NCBI GenBank assembly: GCA_016705245.1
Contig: JADIYM010000009.1
Coordinates: 209,924-273,923, forward strand
Direction: 5' to 3'
DNA: 64,000 nt
Source of the DNA: Blastocatellia bacterium
GTDB taxonomy: Bacteria > Acidobacteriota > Blastocatellia > UBA7656 > JADIYM01
Under the pieces are notes generated by a model. That model had not been told where the DNA came from. It worked only from the letters and a program-made list of their open reading frames with translations, and searched no databases. Shown piece after piece: positions 38,093-46,078 of this stretch. The first letter of the stretch is position 1, and every line of letters begins with the position of its first letter. The position numbers were made by a program, and so were the translations under genes.

Positions 38093-38107
38093 CTTAGAAC
38101 TGATCCA
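38093..38107 (+). promoter_or_regulatory. Candidate PerR box upstream of ahpC
   Basis: TTAGAACTGATCCAA at 38093-38107 shares the TTAGAA half-site with the box before perR and matches about 10 of 15 PerR consensus positions. It sits 36 bases before ATG 38144 of the peroxiredoxin gene. Confidence 0.5.
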
Positions 38108-38143
38108 AATTTAGGATCAATACAGAAAAGGGAGAGAAGCAAC

Positions 38144-38686
38144 ATGCTGACGATTGGAGACACATTCCCCGAGTTTTCGCTGCAGTCGGTTGTCGACATT
38201 GAGCCGGGCAAGGAATTCGAGACGCTGACGAACGCGTCGTACCCCGGCAAGTGGCGCGTGGTGTTCTTCTGGCCGATGGACTTCACCTTCATCTGCCCGA
38301 CGGAGATCGCCGAGTTCGGTCGCCGGAACCAGGATTTCCTCGATCGCGACACCCAGGTGCTCGGCGCTTCCACGGACACGCATTACGTCCACTTGGCGTG
38401 GCGGCAGAACCACGCGGATCTGAAGAGCCTGCCGTTCCCGATGCTCGCAGACACGAAGAAGGAACTGTCGACGGCGCTCGGCATCCTGCACAAGGACGCC
38501 GGCGTGGCCCTGCGCGCAACCTTCATCGTCGATCCCGACGGCATCATCCGCTGGGCGAGCGCGAACGACCTGTCAGTCGGCCGCAGCGTCGACGAAGTCG
38601 TGCGGGTTCTGGATGCACTCCAGACGGACGAGCTGTGCCCGTGCAACTGGACGAAGGGCGGCAAGACGCTCGGGAAGGCAGCGTAA
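38144..38686 (+). CDS. ahpC: Peroxiredoxin AhpC
   Basis: This 180-residue peroxiredoxin reduces hydrogen peroxide and organic peroxides. The peroxidatic Cys lies in VFFWPMDFTFICPTEIAEFG (residue 51). Two Cys near the C-terminus, ELCPCNW, are typical of AhpC proteins recycled by the AhpD/lipoamide route. The Pro-x3-Thr-x2-Cys pattern is seen as PMDFTFIC. ATG 38144 follows GGAGAG at about seven bases. The stop overlaps the ahpD start by one base, giving a tight operon under probable PerR control. Confidence 0.95.
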   Translation: MLTIGDTFPEFSLQSVVDIEPGKEFETLTNASYPGKWRVVFFWPMDFTFICPTEIAEFGRRNQDFLDRDTQVLGASTDTHYVHLAWRQNHADLKSLPFPMLADTKKELSTALGILHKDAGVALRATFIVDPDGIIRWASANDLSVGRSVDEVVRVLDALQTDELCPCNWTKGGKTLGKAA

Positions 38687-39201
38687 TGGAACACCTCGAC
38701 CAGCTTCGAAACGCGTTGCCTGAGACGGCCCGCGATATCAAGCTGAACCTCCAGTCCGTGCTCCAGCCGGGAACCCTCTCGGCGGAGCAGGCCTGGGGGA
38801 CGGCGATCGCGACGGCCATGGCTACCCGGCAACCTGACCTCGTCGAAGCCGTTCTCGCGGATGCGAAGGCGCACGCCGGCGAGGCGGCCATCGCCGACGC
38901 GCAGGCTGCGGCGGCGTTGATGGGAATGAACAACGTCTATTACCGATTCCGCCACATGATCGGAAAGGACGTCTATAGCCAGAAGCCAGCGCGATTGCGC
39001 ATGGGCTGGATCGGCAAGCCGGCGGGCAGCAAGGCCGACTTCGAGTTGTACTGTCTCGCCGTCAGCGCAATCAACGGTTGCGAAGCTTGCGTCCGGGCAC
39101 ACGAATCGGTCGTCCTCGAGGGCGGACTGACCGACGAGCACGTTCACGACGCGGTGCGCATTGCGGCGGTGATGAACGCCGCGGCAGTCGCAATCGGCTA
39201 G
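38686..39201 (+). CDS. ahpD: Alkyl hydroperoxidase AhpD
   Basis: This 171-residue alpha-helical protein has the AhpD/carboxymuconolactone decarboxylase motif: AINGCEACVRAHESVV carries the catalytic CxxC with the downstream His. AhpD links AhpC to lipoylated dihydrolipoamide acyltransferase for electrons, as in Mycobacterium. ATG 38686 overlaps the ahpC stop (TAATG). The N-terminal helices (MEHLDQLRNALPETARDIKL) match AhpD length. It is the last gene of the PerR cluster; a CACAGAT-type repeat follows the stop directly. Confidence 0.93.
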   Translation: MEHLDQLRNALPETARDIKLNLQSVLQPGTLSAEQAWGTAIATAMATRQPDLVEAVLADAKAHAGEAAIADAQAAAALMGMNNVYYRFRHMIGKDVYSQKPARLRMGWIGKPAGSKADFELYCLAVSAINGCEACVRAHESVVLEGGLTDEHVHDAVRIAAVMNAAAVAIG

Positions 39202-39300
39202 GTCCACAGATGAACACGGACCGCAGTTGAACCTGGACTGCCGCAGATCTCCAGAACCTGCGTTCGTCTGTGGTCATCTGTGGTCCGAATTCATCTGCGG
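39202..39300. repeat. Degenerate repeat, family F (CACAGATGAACAC-type)
   Basis: Contains tccacagatgaacacggacc and gtctgtggtcatctgtggtc in opposite orientation, forming an imperfect palindrome between the convergent ahpD and CNNM genes. Related fragments lie at 2565-2605, 10319-10350 and 11497-11530. Confidence 0.65.
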
Positions 39301-40619
39301 TCTGATCCGTCGACCGGTGTCGCCTCGGTGCGCGAGACGAGGAGTTTGTCGACGCGCCTGCCGTCCATGTCGACGACTTCGAACGAGAATCCTCCCCACG
39401 TGACGCGATCCGCAACGCGAGGCACCGCCCCCACGCGCGCGGCCACGAAGCCGCCGATCGTATGGTAGGGACCCTTCAGACCCGCAGTGCGTTTGCCGAC
39501 ATCAAGCAATTCGACGATCTCGTCGATGGGCAGTTGTCCGTCGACGAGCCAGGAGCCGTCCTCACGTCGTACCACTCGTTCCTCGTCGGGCCGATCTGCG
39601 GACGGCAACTCACCGACGATCGCCTCGAGTACGTCGTGGTACGTGATCATTCCCACCACAACTCCGAACTCGTCGACGACGAGCGCACTGTGGGCGCGCG
39701 CGGCCTTCATCTGGTCGAGAGTCTTGACCGCCGATGCTGTCTCTGGAACGAATAGCGCCTTTCGGATGACGGATCTCAGGTCTACGCCTTCGCCCTCGAG
39801 GACGCGCACGAGGATGTCCTTCGCACGCACGATGCCTGCGACATCGTCCTCTCGATTGCCGCGTACCGGGAACCGCGAGAACCGATGTGTTGAAAGGACC
39901 TCACGCAGGTGGTCCGATGTGTCGTCTATGTCGAGAAAGACGACGTCTGGACGAGGTGTCATGATGGACGAGACGGTGCGGTCCCCCAGGTGGAAGACAC
40001 TTTCGACCATCTCCTGCTCCTTGACCGCGAACACTCCCGCCTCGGTTGCCTGCCGGATGAGGATGCGAATCTCCTGCTCGCCGATGGGCGGTCCCTTCGT
40101 TTCGCTCACGCCAAGCAACCGGACTACCGCGTCGCTCGAGACGCCGAGAAGCCGAACGGCCGGCGACGCAACAATCGACAGGAAGCGCATCGGTCTCGCG
40201 ATGAGTGATGCGATTCGCTCCGCACGGGCGAGTGCTATCCGCTTCGGAGCCAGTTCGCCCAGCACGAGCGAGAGGTATCCGATCGCTGCCACCACCACGG
40301 TCAGGCCAATCGTTTCGCTGTAGGGTTCGAATTGGGGAACCAGCGCCACCTGGCTCGCGAGAATCCTGGCGAGTCCCGCACCTGCTACCGCTCCGGCGAG
40401 GATGCCAATAACCGTAATGCCGATCTGAACCGTTGACAGGAAGCGATTGGGGTTGTCGGAAAGCTCGAGCGCGGCGCGAGCACCGCCATCGCCACCTTCC
40501 GCAAGGTGCTGCAGCCGAACTCGCCGCGATGACACGATCGACATCTCAGACATCGCGAAGACACCGTTTGCCAGGACGAGACAGAGCACGAATAGGATTT
40601 CAAAGACGATCTCGGACAT
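39291..40619 (-). CDS. CNNM/CorC-type membrane protein with CBS domains (hemolysin family)
   Basis: This 442-residue protein has three to four N-terminal membrane helices of the CNNM/DUF21 domain (FEILFVLCLVLANGVFAMSE; TVQIGITVIGILAGAVAGAG; TVVVAAIGYLSLVLGELAPK). Paired CBS domains follow (VSSIMTPRPDVVFLDIDDTS; TLDQMKAARAHSALVVDEFG), and a CorC_HlyC C-terminal domain (WLVDGQLPIDEIVELLDVG). These proteins are linked to magnesium or cobalt efflux and are often called hemolysin-like by history. ATG 40619 starts MSEIVFEIL. Its C-terminal codons overlap the neighbouring repeat. Confidence 0.93.
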   Translation of the reverse strand: MSEIVFEILFVLCLVLANGVFAMSEMSIVSSRRVRLQHLAEGGDGGARAALELSDNPNRFLSTVQIGITVIGILAGAVAGAGLARILASQVALVPQFEPYSETIGLTVVVAAIGYLSLVLGELAPKRIALARAERIASLIARPMRFLSIVASPAVRLLGVSSDAVVRLLGVSETKGPPIGEQEIRILIRQATEAGVFAVKEQEMVESVFHLGDRTVSSIMTPRPDVVFLDIDDTSDHLREVLSTHRFSRFPVRGNREDDVAGIVRAKDILVRVLEGEGVDLRSVIRKALFVPETASAVKTLDQMKAARAHSALVVDEFGVVVGMITYHDVLEAIVGELPSADRPDEERVVRREDGSWLVDGQLPIDEIVELLDVGKRTAGLKGPYHTIGGFVAARVGAVPRVADRVTWGGFSFEVVDMDGRRVDKLLVSRTEATPVDGSDRR

Positions 40620-40980
40620 CGGCCGACATGCTACCGCACAGTCGGCAATGTCGCTGAAGTGAACGCCGTGGCATTCGCGTTCGCACGATCCTGGCCCCTG
40701 TATCGAGAGAATAAAGTCGGAAACTTAAGGCCCATGAGCCACTCTTTCTAGATACGGTGCTCAATGGGAATTCCAGCTTCGATCGGGCACCACGCTTCGT
40801 GCCGAACCACACAATGTATTCTGGCGCGCGAGTCGTCGTCTCAATAAGGATCGCCGAAGACTTGGTGTACGTGAGTGGAAGCTTCACCACGGCTGGCGGT
40901 AGACCCTCCGTAGGGTTTGCAGGATGGCGGCGCTAATGATCCATGACGTCACTGACATTTGCACGTCTCGCGCATAGGAG

Positions 40981-41081
40981 CGTGGCGGTGGCGCACGGGT
41001 CGATCCCAAGTTCATCCGACTGTTCTACGACGGGCCATCCGGGAGCCTGACCCGTGCGCTACCGCGCACGGTACTGATGAG
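40981..41081. repeat. Palindromic repeat, family B, diverged copy
   Basis: ggtggcgcacgggtcgatcc and gacccgtgcgctaccgcgca plus cggtactgatg form an imperfect pair of arms. It is in the 523-base gap 40620-41142 between the CNNM gene and dnaN; nothing else in the gap looks coding. Confidence 0.75.
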
Positions 41082-41142
41082 TTGAGATCACTTCCTTGAG
41101 ACACAACAACAAGTCGTCGTGTCACTTCGTGGTCGTCTCAAA

Positions 41143-42261
41143 TCACAACCGCATCGGCATGATCACGTATTTGTAGTCGTATTCGTCGCCGGTGGCCGGG
41201 CGCATCTGGGCCTGGCTCTGGCCGTCCTTGAACTCGAAGGCGATCTGACCTTCGCCCGCGACGTTAAGGAAGTCGGTCAGGTACTGCGCGTTGAATCCGA
41301 TCTGCACGTCGGCGCCGTCGTAGTCCGTCGCAAGAGTTTCGCGAGCTTCTCCGACCTCTGCCGACTGCGACATGATCTCGAGGCGCTCCATTCCGAACTG
41401 CAGTTTGACCGCACGCGATCGCTCGTCGGCCATTAGCGCCGCTCGTCGTATGGCGCTCTGCATCTCGGCTCCGTCGATGCGTACCGAGTTCGGCGTCTCC
41501 TTTGGCATTACGAGCTCGTAGTTGGGGAACTGGCCGGAGAGCATCCGTGAGACGAGCACACGGCCGCCGATGCGGAAGAACAGGTGGTTCTCGTCGCGTG
41601 CGAACTCGACAACGTCGTCCGATTCGGTCGTCAGCCTCAAGAGCTCGGCAAGGGTCTTTCGGGGGATGAGTGCCTTTACCTCCTCACCGTCGGCCGGCGC
41701 TCCGGTGTCAAGACCGCTGCGATCCACGAACGACAGACGATGTCCGTCAGTCGCTACCATTCGAGCCGATCCGGCCTCGAGCCGGAAGAACGCGCCGTTG
41801 AGCGTGTAGCGCGACTCTTCCTGGGTGATGGCAAAAATCGTCCGGTTGATGAGTGTGCGAAGTACCTCGGCAGGAATCCGGTACTGCGACTCGATCCAGC
41901 CTGGAACAACCGGAAAGTGCTCGCGTCCCTGGCCGACGACCTTGAACTTCGAGCGCGCGCAGTCGATGACGACCCACTCGTTCGACTCCTGGGTGAACCT
42001 GATTGGCGCGTCGGGAAGGTTCCGGACGATGTCGAAGAGCTTGCGCGCGCTGACGACCATCGATCCTTCGGTCTTCACCGCGGCAGCGGCGCTCGTTCTC
42101 AGGCTCACGTCCAGGTCGGTGCCGAGTATCAGGATGCGCCCGCTGCCGTCAGACTCAATAAGCAAGTTCGACAGAATCGGGATCGTGTTCTTTTTCTCGA
42201 CCACACCCTGAACAAGGTTCAATTCCTTGAGCAGATCGCTCTTCTCGATCGTGAACTCCAT
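41143..42261 (-). CDS. dnaN: DNA polymerase III sliding clamp, beta subunit
   Basis: This 372-residue clamp has three repeated clamp domains. The N-terminus MEFTIEKSDLLKELNLVQGV and NTIPILSNLLIESD are typical; IRFTQESNEWVVID and LSGQFPNYELVMPKETPNSV mark the second and third domains; the C-terminus YKYVIMPMRL is the canonical ending. It tethers DNA polymerase III to DNA as a ring dimer. ATG 42261 is selected over upstream in-frame codons because it begins the conserved sequence. It is downstream of dnaA on the same strand with an unusually long 474-base gap full of DnaA-box-like sites. Confidence 0.97.
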   Translation of the reverse strand: MEFTIEKSDLLKELNLVQGVVEKKNTIPILSNLLIESDGSGRILILGTDLDVSLRTSAAAAVKTEGSMVVSARKLFDIVRNLPDAPIRFTQESNEWVVIDCARSKFKVVGQGREHFPVVPGWIESQYRIPAEVLRTLINRTIFAITQEESRYTLNGAFFRLEAGSARMVATDGHRLSFVDRSGLDTGAPADGEEVKALIPRKTLAELLRLTTESDDVVEFARDENHLFFRIGGRVLVSRMLSGQFPNYELVMPKETPNSVRIDGAEMQSAIRRAALMADERSRAVKLQFGMERLEIMSQSAEVGEARETLATDYDGADVQIGFNAQYLTDFLNVAGEGQIAFEFKDGQSQAQMRPATGDEYDYKYVIMPMRL

Positions 42262-42545
42262 GTGCTCGCTGCCTTTCGTTTCCAGATTGTCTGCTGATTC
42301 GTTGTCGGCCGACTGCGGGCCGCGATGATACACCGAGGGCGACCGCTTCGCCACCAGTGCCTGAACTGTCAGAAGCTGTCAGACGACCCCACAGAGGTCC
42401 AGGATCGTGATTCGAATCGCCATCCCGAAAAGACCTCGTCGTGAACGTCGAGGCCGATTCGGACGATGTTGTGTCGACGCGCGCTTTTTACTACTGATTG
42501 AGACATGAAAATCATGGACAAACATGTAGTAGAGAAGATAGGCGC

Positions 42546-42724
42546 TGTGGAAAAGTTGATCATTCAGCTCAAGGTGTTGATTGCAGGAGGTTTAGTGCGA
42601 TTTCCTCGCTGTGGAGAACCCTGTGGAGATTCGACTGGATGACCGCTGCTTCTGTGGAAATCTCTCTTGGTGAACTCATTTTCCACAGGATTCACAAAGT
42701 TTCCACAGAGGTGATTGTGGAAAA
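42546..42724. other. Cluster of DnaA-box-like sites between dnaA and dnaN (possible oriC part)
   Basis: At least seven 9-mers of the TGTGGAAAA / TTTTCCACA type occur in 180 bases: 42546, 42610, 42622, 42653, 42679, 42699 and 42716. They deviate from the classic TTATCCACA mainly at position 3. The surrounding gap 42262-42735 is AT-richer than its neighbours and holds no gene. Confidence 0.65.
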
Positions 42725-42735
42725 AATCGGTAAGT

Positions 42736-44211
42736 CTATTTGAGACTGGAGATTAGGCTGTTGATAAGCCTGTGGAAATCAGATTCGCGCTCATAGAGGT
42801 CAGTGATCTTGTTGACCGAGTGGATGACGGTCGTGTGGTGCTTTCCACCGAACTCGCGGCCGATTTCTGGAAGGCTGGCTTTCGTCAGGTGCTTGCAGAG
42901 GTACATGGCGACCTGGCGTGGAACGGCAACGGATCGAGCGTTGTTCTTGCTCTTGAGGTCGGCGACACGAAGACCGTAGTGGTCGGCAACCGTGCGCTGG
43001 ATCACCTCGATGGTGATAGTCCGGCCGTCGTCCTCCATGAAACTCTTCAGTACTTCCTGGGCCAGATCGATGTCGAGATCCCGACCATTGAGCGATGCAT
43101 AGGCGACGAGTCTGACGAGTGAGCCCTCCAGTTCACGGATGTTCGACTTGATCTTCGACGCGATGAAGAGCGCTACGTTGTCGGGGAGTTTTATCCGCTC
43201 GATCTCCGCCTTGCGTTTGAGAATCGCGACTTTTGTCTCGAGGTCGGGCGGTTGGATGTCGGCGATGAGACCCCATTCGAAACGTGAATGCAGGCGCTCC
43301 TCGAGTGTCGGAATCTCGCGGGGCGGGCAATCCGAACTGATCACGATCTGCTTCTGTGCGTCGTAGAGCGCGTTGAAGGTGTGGAAGAACTCTTCCTGCG
43401 TCCGCTCCTTGCCGGCGAGAAACTGGACGTCGTCCATGAGCAGGATATCGATGGAGCGGTACTTCTCGCGAAAGCTAAGCGTCTTGTCATAACGGATCGC
43501 GTTGATGAGTTCGTTCATGAACTTCTCGGACGAGATGTAGCTGAGTTTGAGGTGCCGGTTGCGACTCTTGATCGCGTGTCCGATCGCATGCATCAGGTGC
43601 GTCTTGCCAAGACCCACGCCACCGTAGATGAAGAGCGGGTTGTAGGTCTTCGCCGGTGCCTCGGCAACGGCCTGGCTCGCCGCGTGCGCAAACTGGTTGC
43701 AGGATCCGACCACGAAGGTCTCGAACGAGTACTTCGTGTTGAGAGAAAGTTCCGCGGGTTCGAGGTCCATGAGTTTCATGGACGGCAACGGTCCGCTCGG
43801 CCTTTCGGTGGAGGGGTCGGTCTGATGTGTCACCTCGGCGAGCTGGTAGACCCCGGTCGGAGCCGTCGTTCCGCCGGATTGCGCGAGGCGATGACCGCTC
43901 GCGTCCCACCGGGGAGCGACTGGATCGCCGTTTCCATCCGTATGAGGTGGTGTCGCTCCGTTCCCGTCGTCGATCTGATAGGCGATCGCGACGTCCTTCA
44001 GGTCGAGTTCCTCGAGAGACTCTTCGAGGACATCGGCGTAGGTAGTCGAGATCCAATGACGGTAGGTCTCGTTCGGCACCTGCACGACAATCGTCCGATC
44101 GTCGTGCCTGGCGAGCGACACCGGTGCAAACCAGGTCGCGAAGCTGAGTGGATTGACGCGTCGTTCGACGGCGTGAAGGATCGAGGAGAACAGCTGTGTG
44201 TTTTCCATCAT
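42736..44211 (-). CDS. dnaA: Chromosomal replication initiator DnaA
   Basis: This 491-residue protein has the four DnaA domains. Domain I is residues 1-85 (LFSSILHAVERRVNPLSFAT). Domain II is a linker to about 155. Domain III is the AAA+ core with Walker A GGVGLGKTHLMHAIGH and Walker B ILLMDDVQFLAGKE. Domain IV binds DNA through the helix-turn-helix GREFGGKHHTTVIHSVNKIT. It opens oriC and is also a regulator. ATG 44211 (MMENTQLF) is chosen; the second Met is one codon later. DnaA-box-like sites lie on both flanks, suggesting autoregulation and origin function. Confidence 0.97.
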   Translation of the reverse strand: MMENTQLFSSILHAVERRVNPLSFATWFAPVSLARHDDRTIVVQVPNETYRHWISTTYADVLEESLEELDLKDVAIAYQIDDGNGATPPHTDGNGDPVAPRWDASGHRLAQSGGTTAPTGVYQLAEVTHQTDPSTERPSGPLPSMKLMDLEPAELSLNTKYSFETFVVGSCNQFAHAASQAVAEAPAKTYNPLFIYGGVGLGKTHLMHAIGHAIKSRNRHLKLSYISSEKFMNELINAIRYDKTLSFREKYRSIDILLMDDVQFLAGKERTQEEFFHTFNALYDAQKQIVISSDCPPREIPTLEERLHSRFEWGLIADIQPPDLETKVAILKRKAEIERIKLPDNVALFIASKIKSNIRELEGSLVRLVAYASLNGRDLDIDLAQEVLKSFMEDDGRTITIEVIQRTVADHYGLRVADLKSKNNARSVAVPRQVAMYLCKHLTKASLPEIGREFGGKHHTTVIHSVNKITDLYERESDFHRLINSLISSLK

Positions 44212-44368
44212 CGCGTTATGAGTCGTTTCATTCTGTCGTGTTTGTTGTTTCGGGAGCGTAACCGACTGTCGTTTGTCGCAGTCGTTAAGGTAGCGCCTTC
44301 ACCGGGACCTCGTTATCGAGTAATGCACCATTACCTCGAAGTGACTGTACGGACTGTCCGTTCTCCGC

Positions 44369-44862
44369 TTTTCCACAGGAATTTCACACACATGGAATAG
44401 CTTCTATGAACAGGCTCTAAGTCTGATCCGATGAGTGGTTTACCTTGTTGAAAAAGAGCGGCGACATCCGGACCGTAGCACAGGGTCTGGGGGTCGACAA
44501 GTGAAAAAAGGGGGACTCCTGTGGAAATCCAAAACGGCTGGTTTTTCGGCGAAAACCGGTGGCCGGACCTGGTGCGAAGGGGCGGAGAGACGTGGCCCGA
44601 AGGTCCGTGATCCGGTCCACGAGGCACGATACGATGGCGACAGAAATGAAACGTTTCGGACATGCTACGTTCCCGGACGACAGGCGCGACAAAATGCTGG
44701 TCCACACCCGATCGACGACCGAATTGCGTTTTCCGGAGTGCGACGCGAAGCTATTGAGCGGTAGGAACATGTGAGTCTCGATGGTCGAAAACGTCCCATG
44801 TCCAAGATTTCCACAACCAAAAGCAACCTTATCAACACGATTTCCACAGAATCTGTGGATAA
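44369..44862. other. DnaA boxes upstream of dnaA (probable oriC part)
   Basis: Candidate boxes are TTTTCCACA at 44369, TGTGGAAAT at 44520, TTATCAACA at 44829, ATTTCCACA at 44840 and a perfect consensus TGTGGATAA at 44854-44862. They lie in the 1.1-kb gene-free stretch 44212-45314 between divergent dnaA and rpmH. Nothing else recognisable is present there except the rpmH promoter. Confidence 0.7.
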
Positions 44863-45243
44863 AAGTGGGGAAAAGTGGAAAAGTCGCGAAAATCCGTGTG
44901 AAGTCGAACGGTCTTTCGTCTTGCGGCTCTCGAGATGCTACTTTCTAACTTCAGGTCCGCCTGAGACGGGCGCCGATGTTTCTCAAAGCCGGGCGGGCAA
45001 GTAGTCACCTATCTGATCTGAGCGGGACTCCGAGGGCTCGGCCGAGTGGATGCAGTCGGGCGATATCGTGAGTCGGACCGCCGATCGCTCGATCGAATTC
45101 GATGGAACAATCCTTCGGTCCGAGATTCGATTCGACATTGGACCGGACGCTCCGAGATGCTCGCTCTCGAATGACGCCCGGCGCAGTCCGGCAGCGGAAC
45201 GGCAACCGCTTCACAATCATGGTGTTGCCAGGGCTTTCATGAC

Positions 45244-45272
45244 TTGACGGATCGCTACCCGCCCGGTATCGT
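45244..45272 (+). promoter_or_regulatory. Candidate rpmH promoter
   Basis: TTGACG at 45244-45249 and TATCGT at 45267-45272 with a 17-base spacer match a sigma-70-type promoter, 42 bases before ATG of rpmH. Confidence 0.55.
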
Positions 45273-45314
45273 CCCTCGTTTGCGACTCCAATCAAGAAGC
45301 GAGGCGAGACTCCA

Positions 45315-45458
45315 ATGAAGCGCACATTTCAACCGAACAATCGTCGCCGGGCCAAGACGCACGGCTTCCGGCTCCGCATGAGCACGAAGGCCGGCCGTCT
45401 GGTGCTCAAGCGCCGCCGAGACAAGGGCCGCAAGCGTCTTACGCCGGCGCATTACTAG
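45315..45458 (+). CDS. rpmH: 50S ribosomal protein L34
   Basis: This 47-residue protein reads MKRTFQPNNRRRAKTHGFRL and then RMSTKAGRLVLKRRRDKGRK, ending LTPAHY: a complete L34. It is a basic structural protein of the large subunit. It is too short for common ORF thresholds but certain. The GGCGAG site and ATG 45315 are standard. It starts the rpmH-rnpA-yidD-yidC operon, 14 bases before rnpA. Confidence 0.97.
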   Translation: MKRTFQPNNRRRAKTHGFRLRMSTKAGRLVLKRRRDKGRKRLTPAHY

Positions 45459-45472
45459 GCACCGGCGCACGC

Positions 45473-45844
45473 GTGGACGAATTGCGGCCGATCGAGCCGC
45501 CGGACGAGCGTTTCCGCAAGTCCGACAGGATCCTCAAGCGCCCGCATTTCCGCCAGATCTACAGTTCGGGCCGGAAGATCCACACGTCGCTATTCACGGC
45601 GTTTGTCGTAGCGTCGGATCGGGTCAGCCCACGTATCGGGTTCACGGTAACCCGCAAGGTGGGCTCTTCGGTCGAACGCAATCGGTGCCGGAGACTCCTG
45701 CGCGAGGCGTTTCGACGAAACAAGGCGCTGGGGCTCGGACTGGGAGTGGACCTCGTGATCAATGCGAAGCGCGAACTTGTGAAAGCGCCTTACGCCGGGG
45801 TCGAGGCCGAAGTGAAGAGAATGTTCGCGAGGATCCGATCGTGA
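45473..45844 (+). CDS. rnpA: Ribonuclease P protein component
   Basis: This 123-residue basic protein contains the RNR signature VERNRCRRLLREAFRRN (residues 68-84) and the preceding FTVTRKVGSSVERNR. The N-terminus KSDRILKRPHFRQIYSSGRK is the usual opening helix-strand. It binds the RNase P RNA and helps mature tRNA 5' ends. GTG 45473 is chosen; the start region is slightly longer than in E. coli. Its stop overlaps the yidD start (GTGA). Confidence 0.96.
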   Translation: MDELRPIEPPDERFRKSDRILKRPHFRQIYSSGRKIHTSLFTAFVVASDRVSPRIGFTVTRKVGSSVERNRCRRLLREAFRRNKALGLGLGVDLVINAKRELVKAPYAGVEAEVKRMFARIRS

Positions 45845-46050
45845 GGGTCATCGCCGTCGGCGCCATCCGCCTCTATCAGAGGTTCCTCTCGCCGCTTCTT
45901 CCGCGCGCCTGTCGATTCGAGCCGTCGTGCTCGGAGTACACCCGGCAGGCCATCTCGCGTTACGGGGTCATCAAAGGGTCCTTCATGGGGATCTGGCGCC
46001 TGATGCGGTGTCATCCATTCCATCCAGGCGGCTACGATCCGGTTCGGTAA
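45841..46050 (+). CDS. yidD: Membrane protein insertion efficiency factor YidD
   Basis: This 69-residue protein shows the family signature: IRLYQRFLSPLLPRACRFEP then SCSEYTRQAISRYG and the C-terminal MRCHPFHPGGYDPV. The three Cys are conserved. YidD supports insertion of inner-membrane proteins with YidC. GTG 45841 overlaps the rnpA stop by four bases, the usual coupling in this operon. It is located 28 bases before yidC. Confidence 0.95.
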   Translation: MRVIAVGAIRLYQRFLSPLLPRACRFEPSCSEYTRQAISRYGVIKGSFMGIWRLMRCHPFHPGGYDPVR

Positions 46051-46078
46051 CGTTTCGGCAGGACAATTGAAGTAGTTC

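Noticed and set aside
44212..45314. Short ORFs in the dnaA-rpmH gap (for example 45005-45325 minus)
   Set aside because: They lack ribosome sites and recognisable motifs and overlap DnaA boxes and the rpmH promoter.
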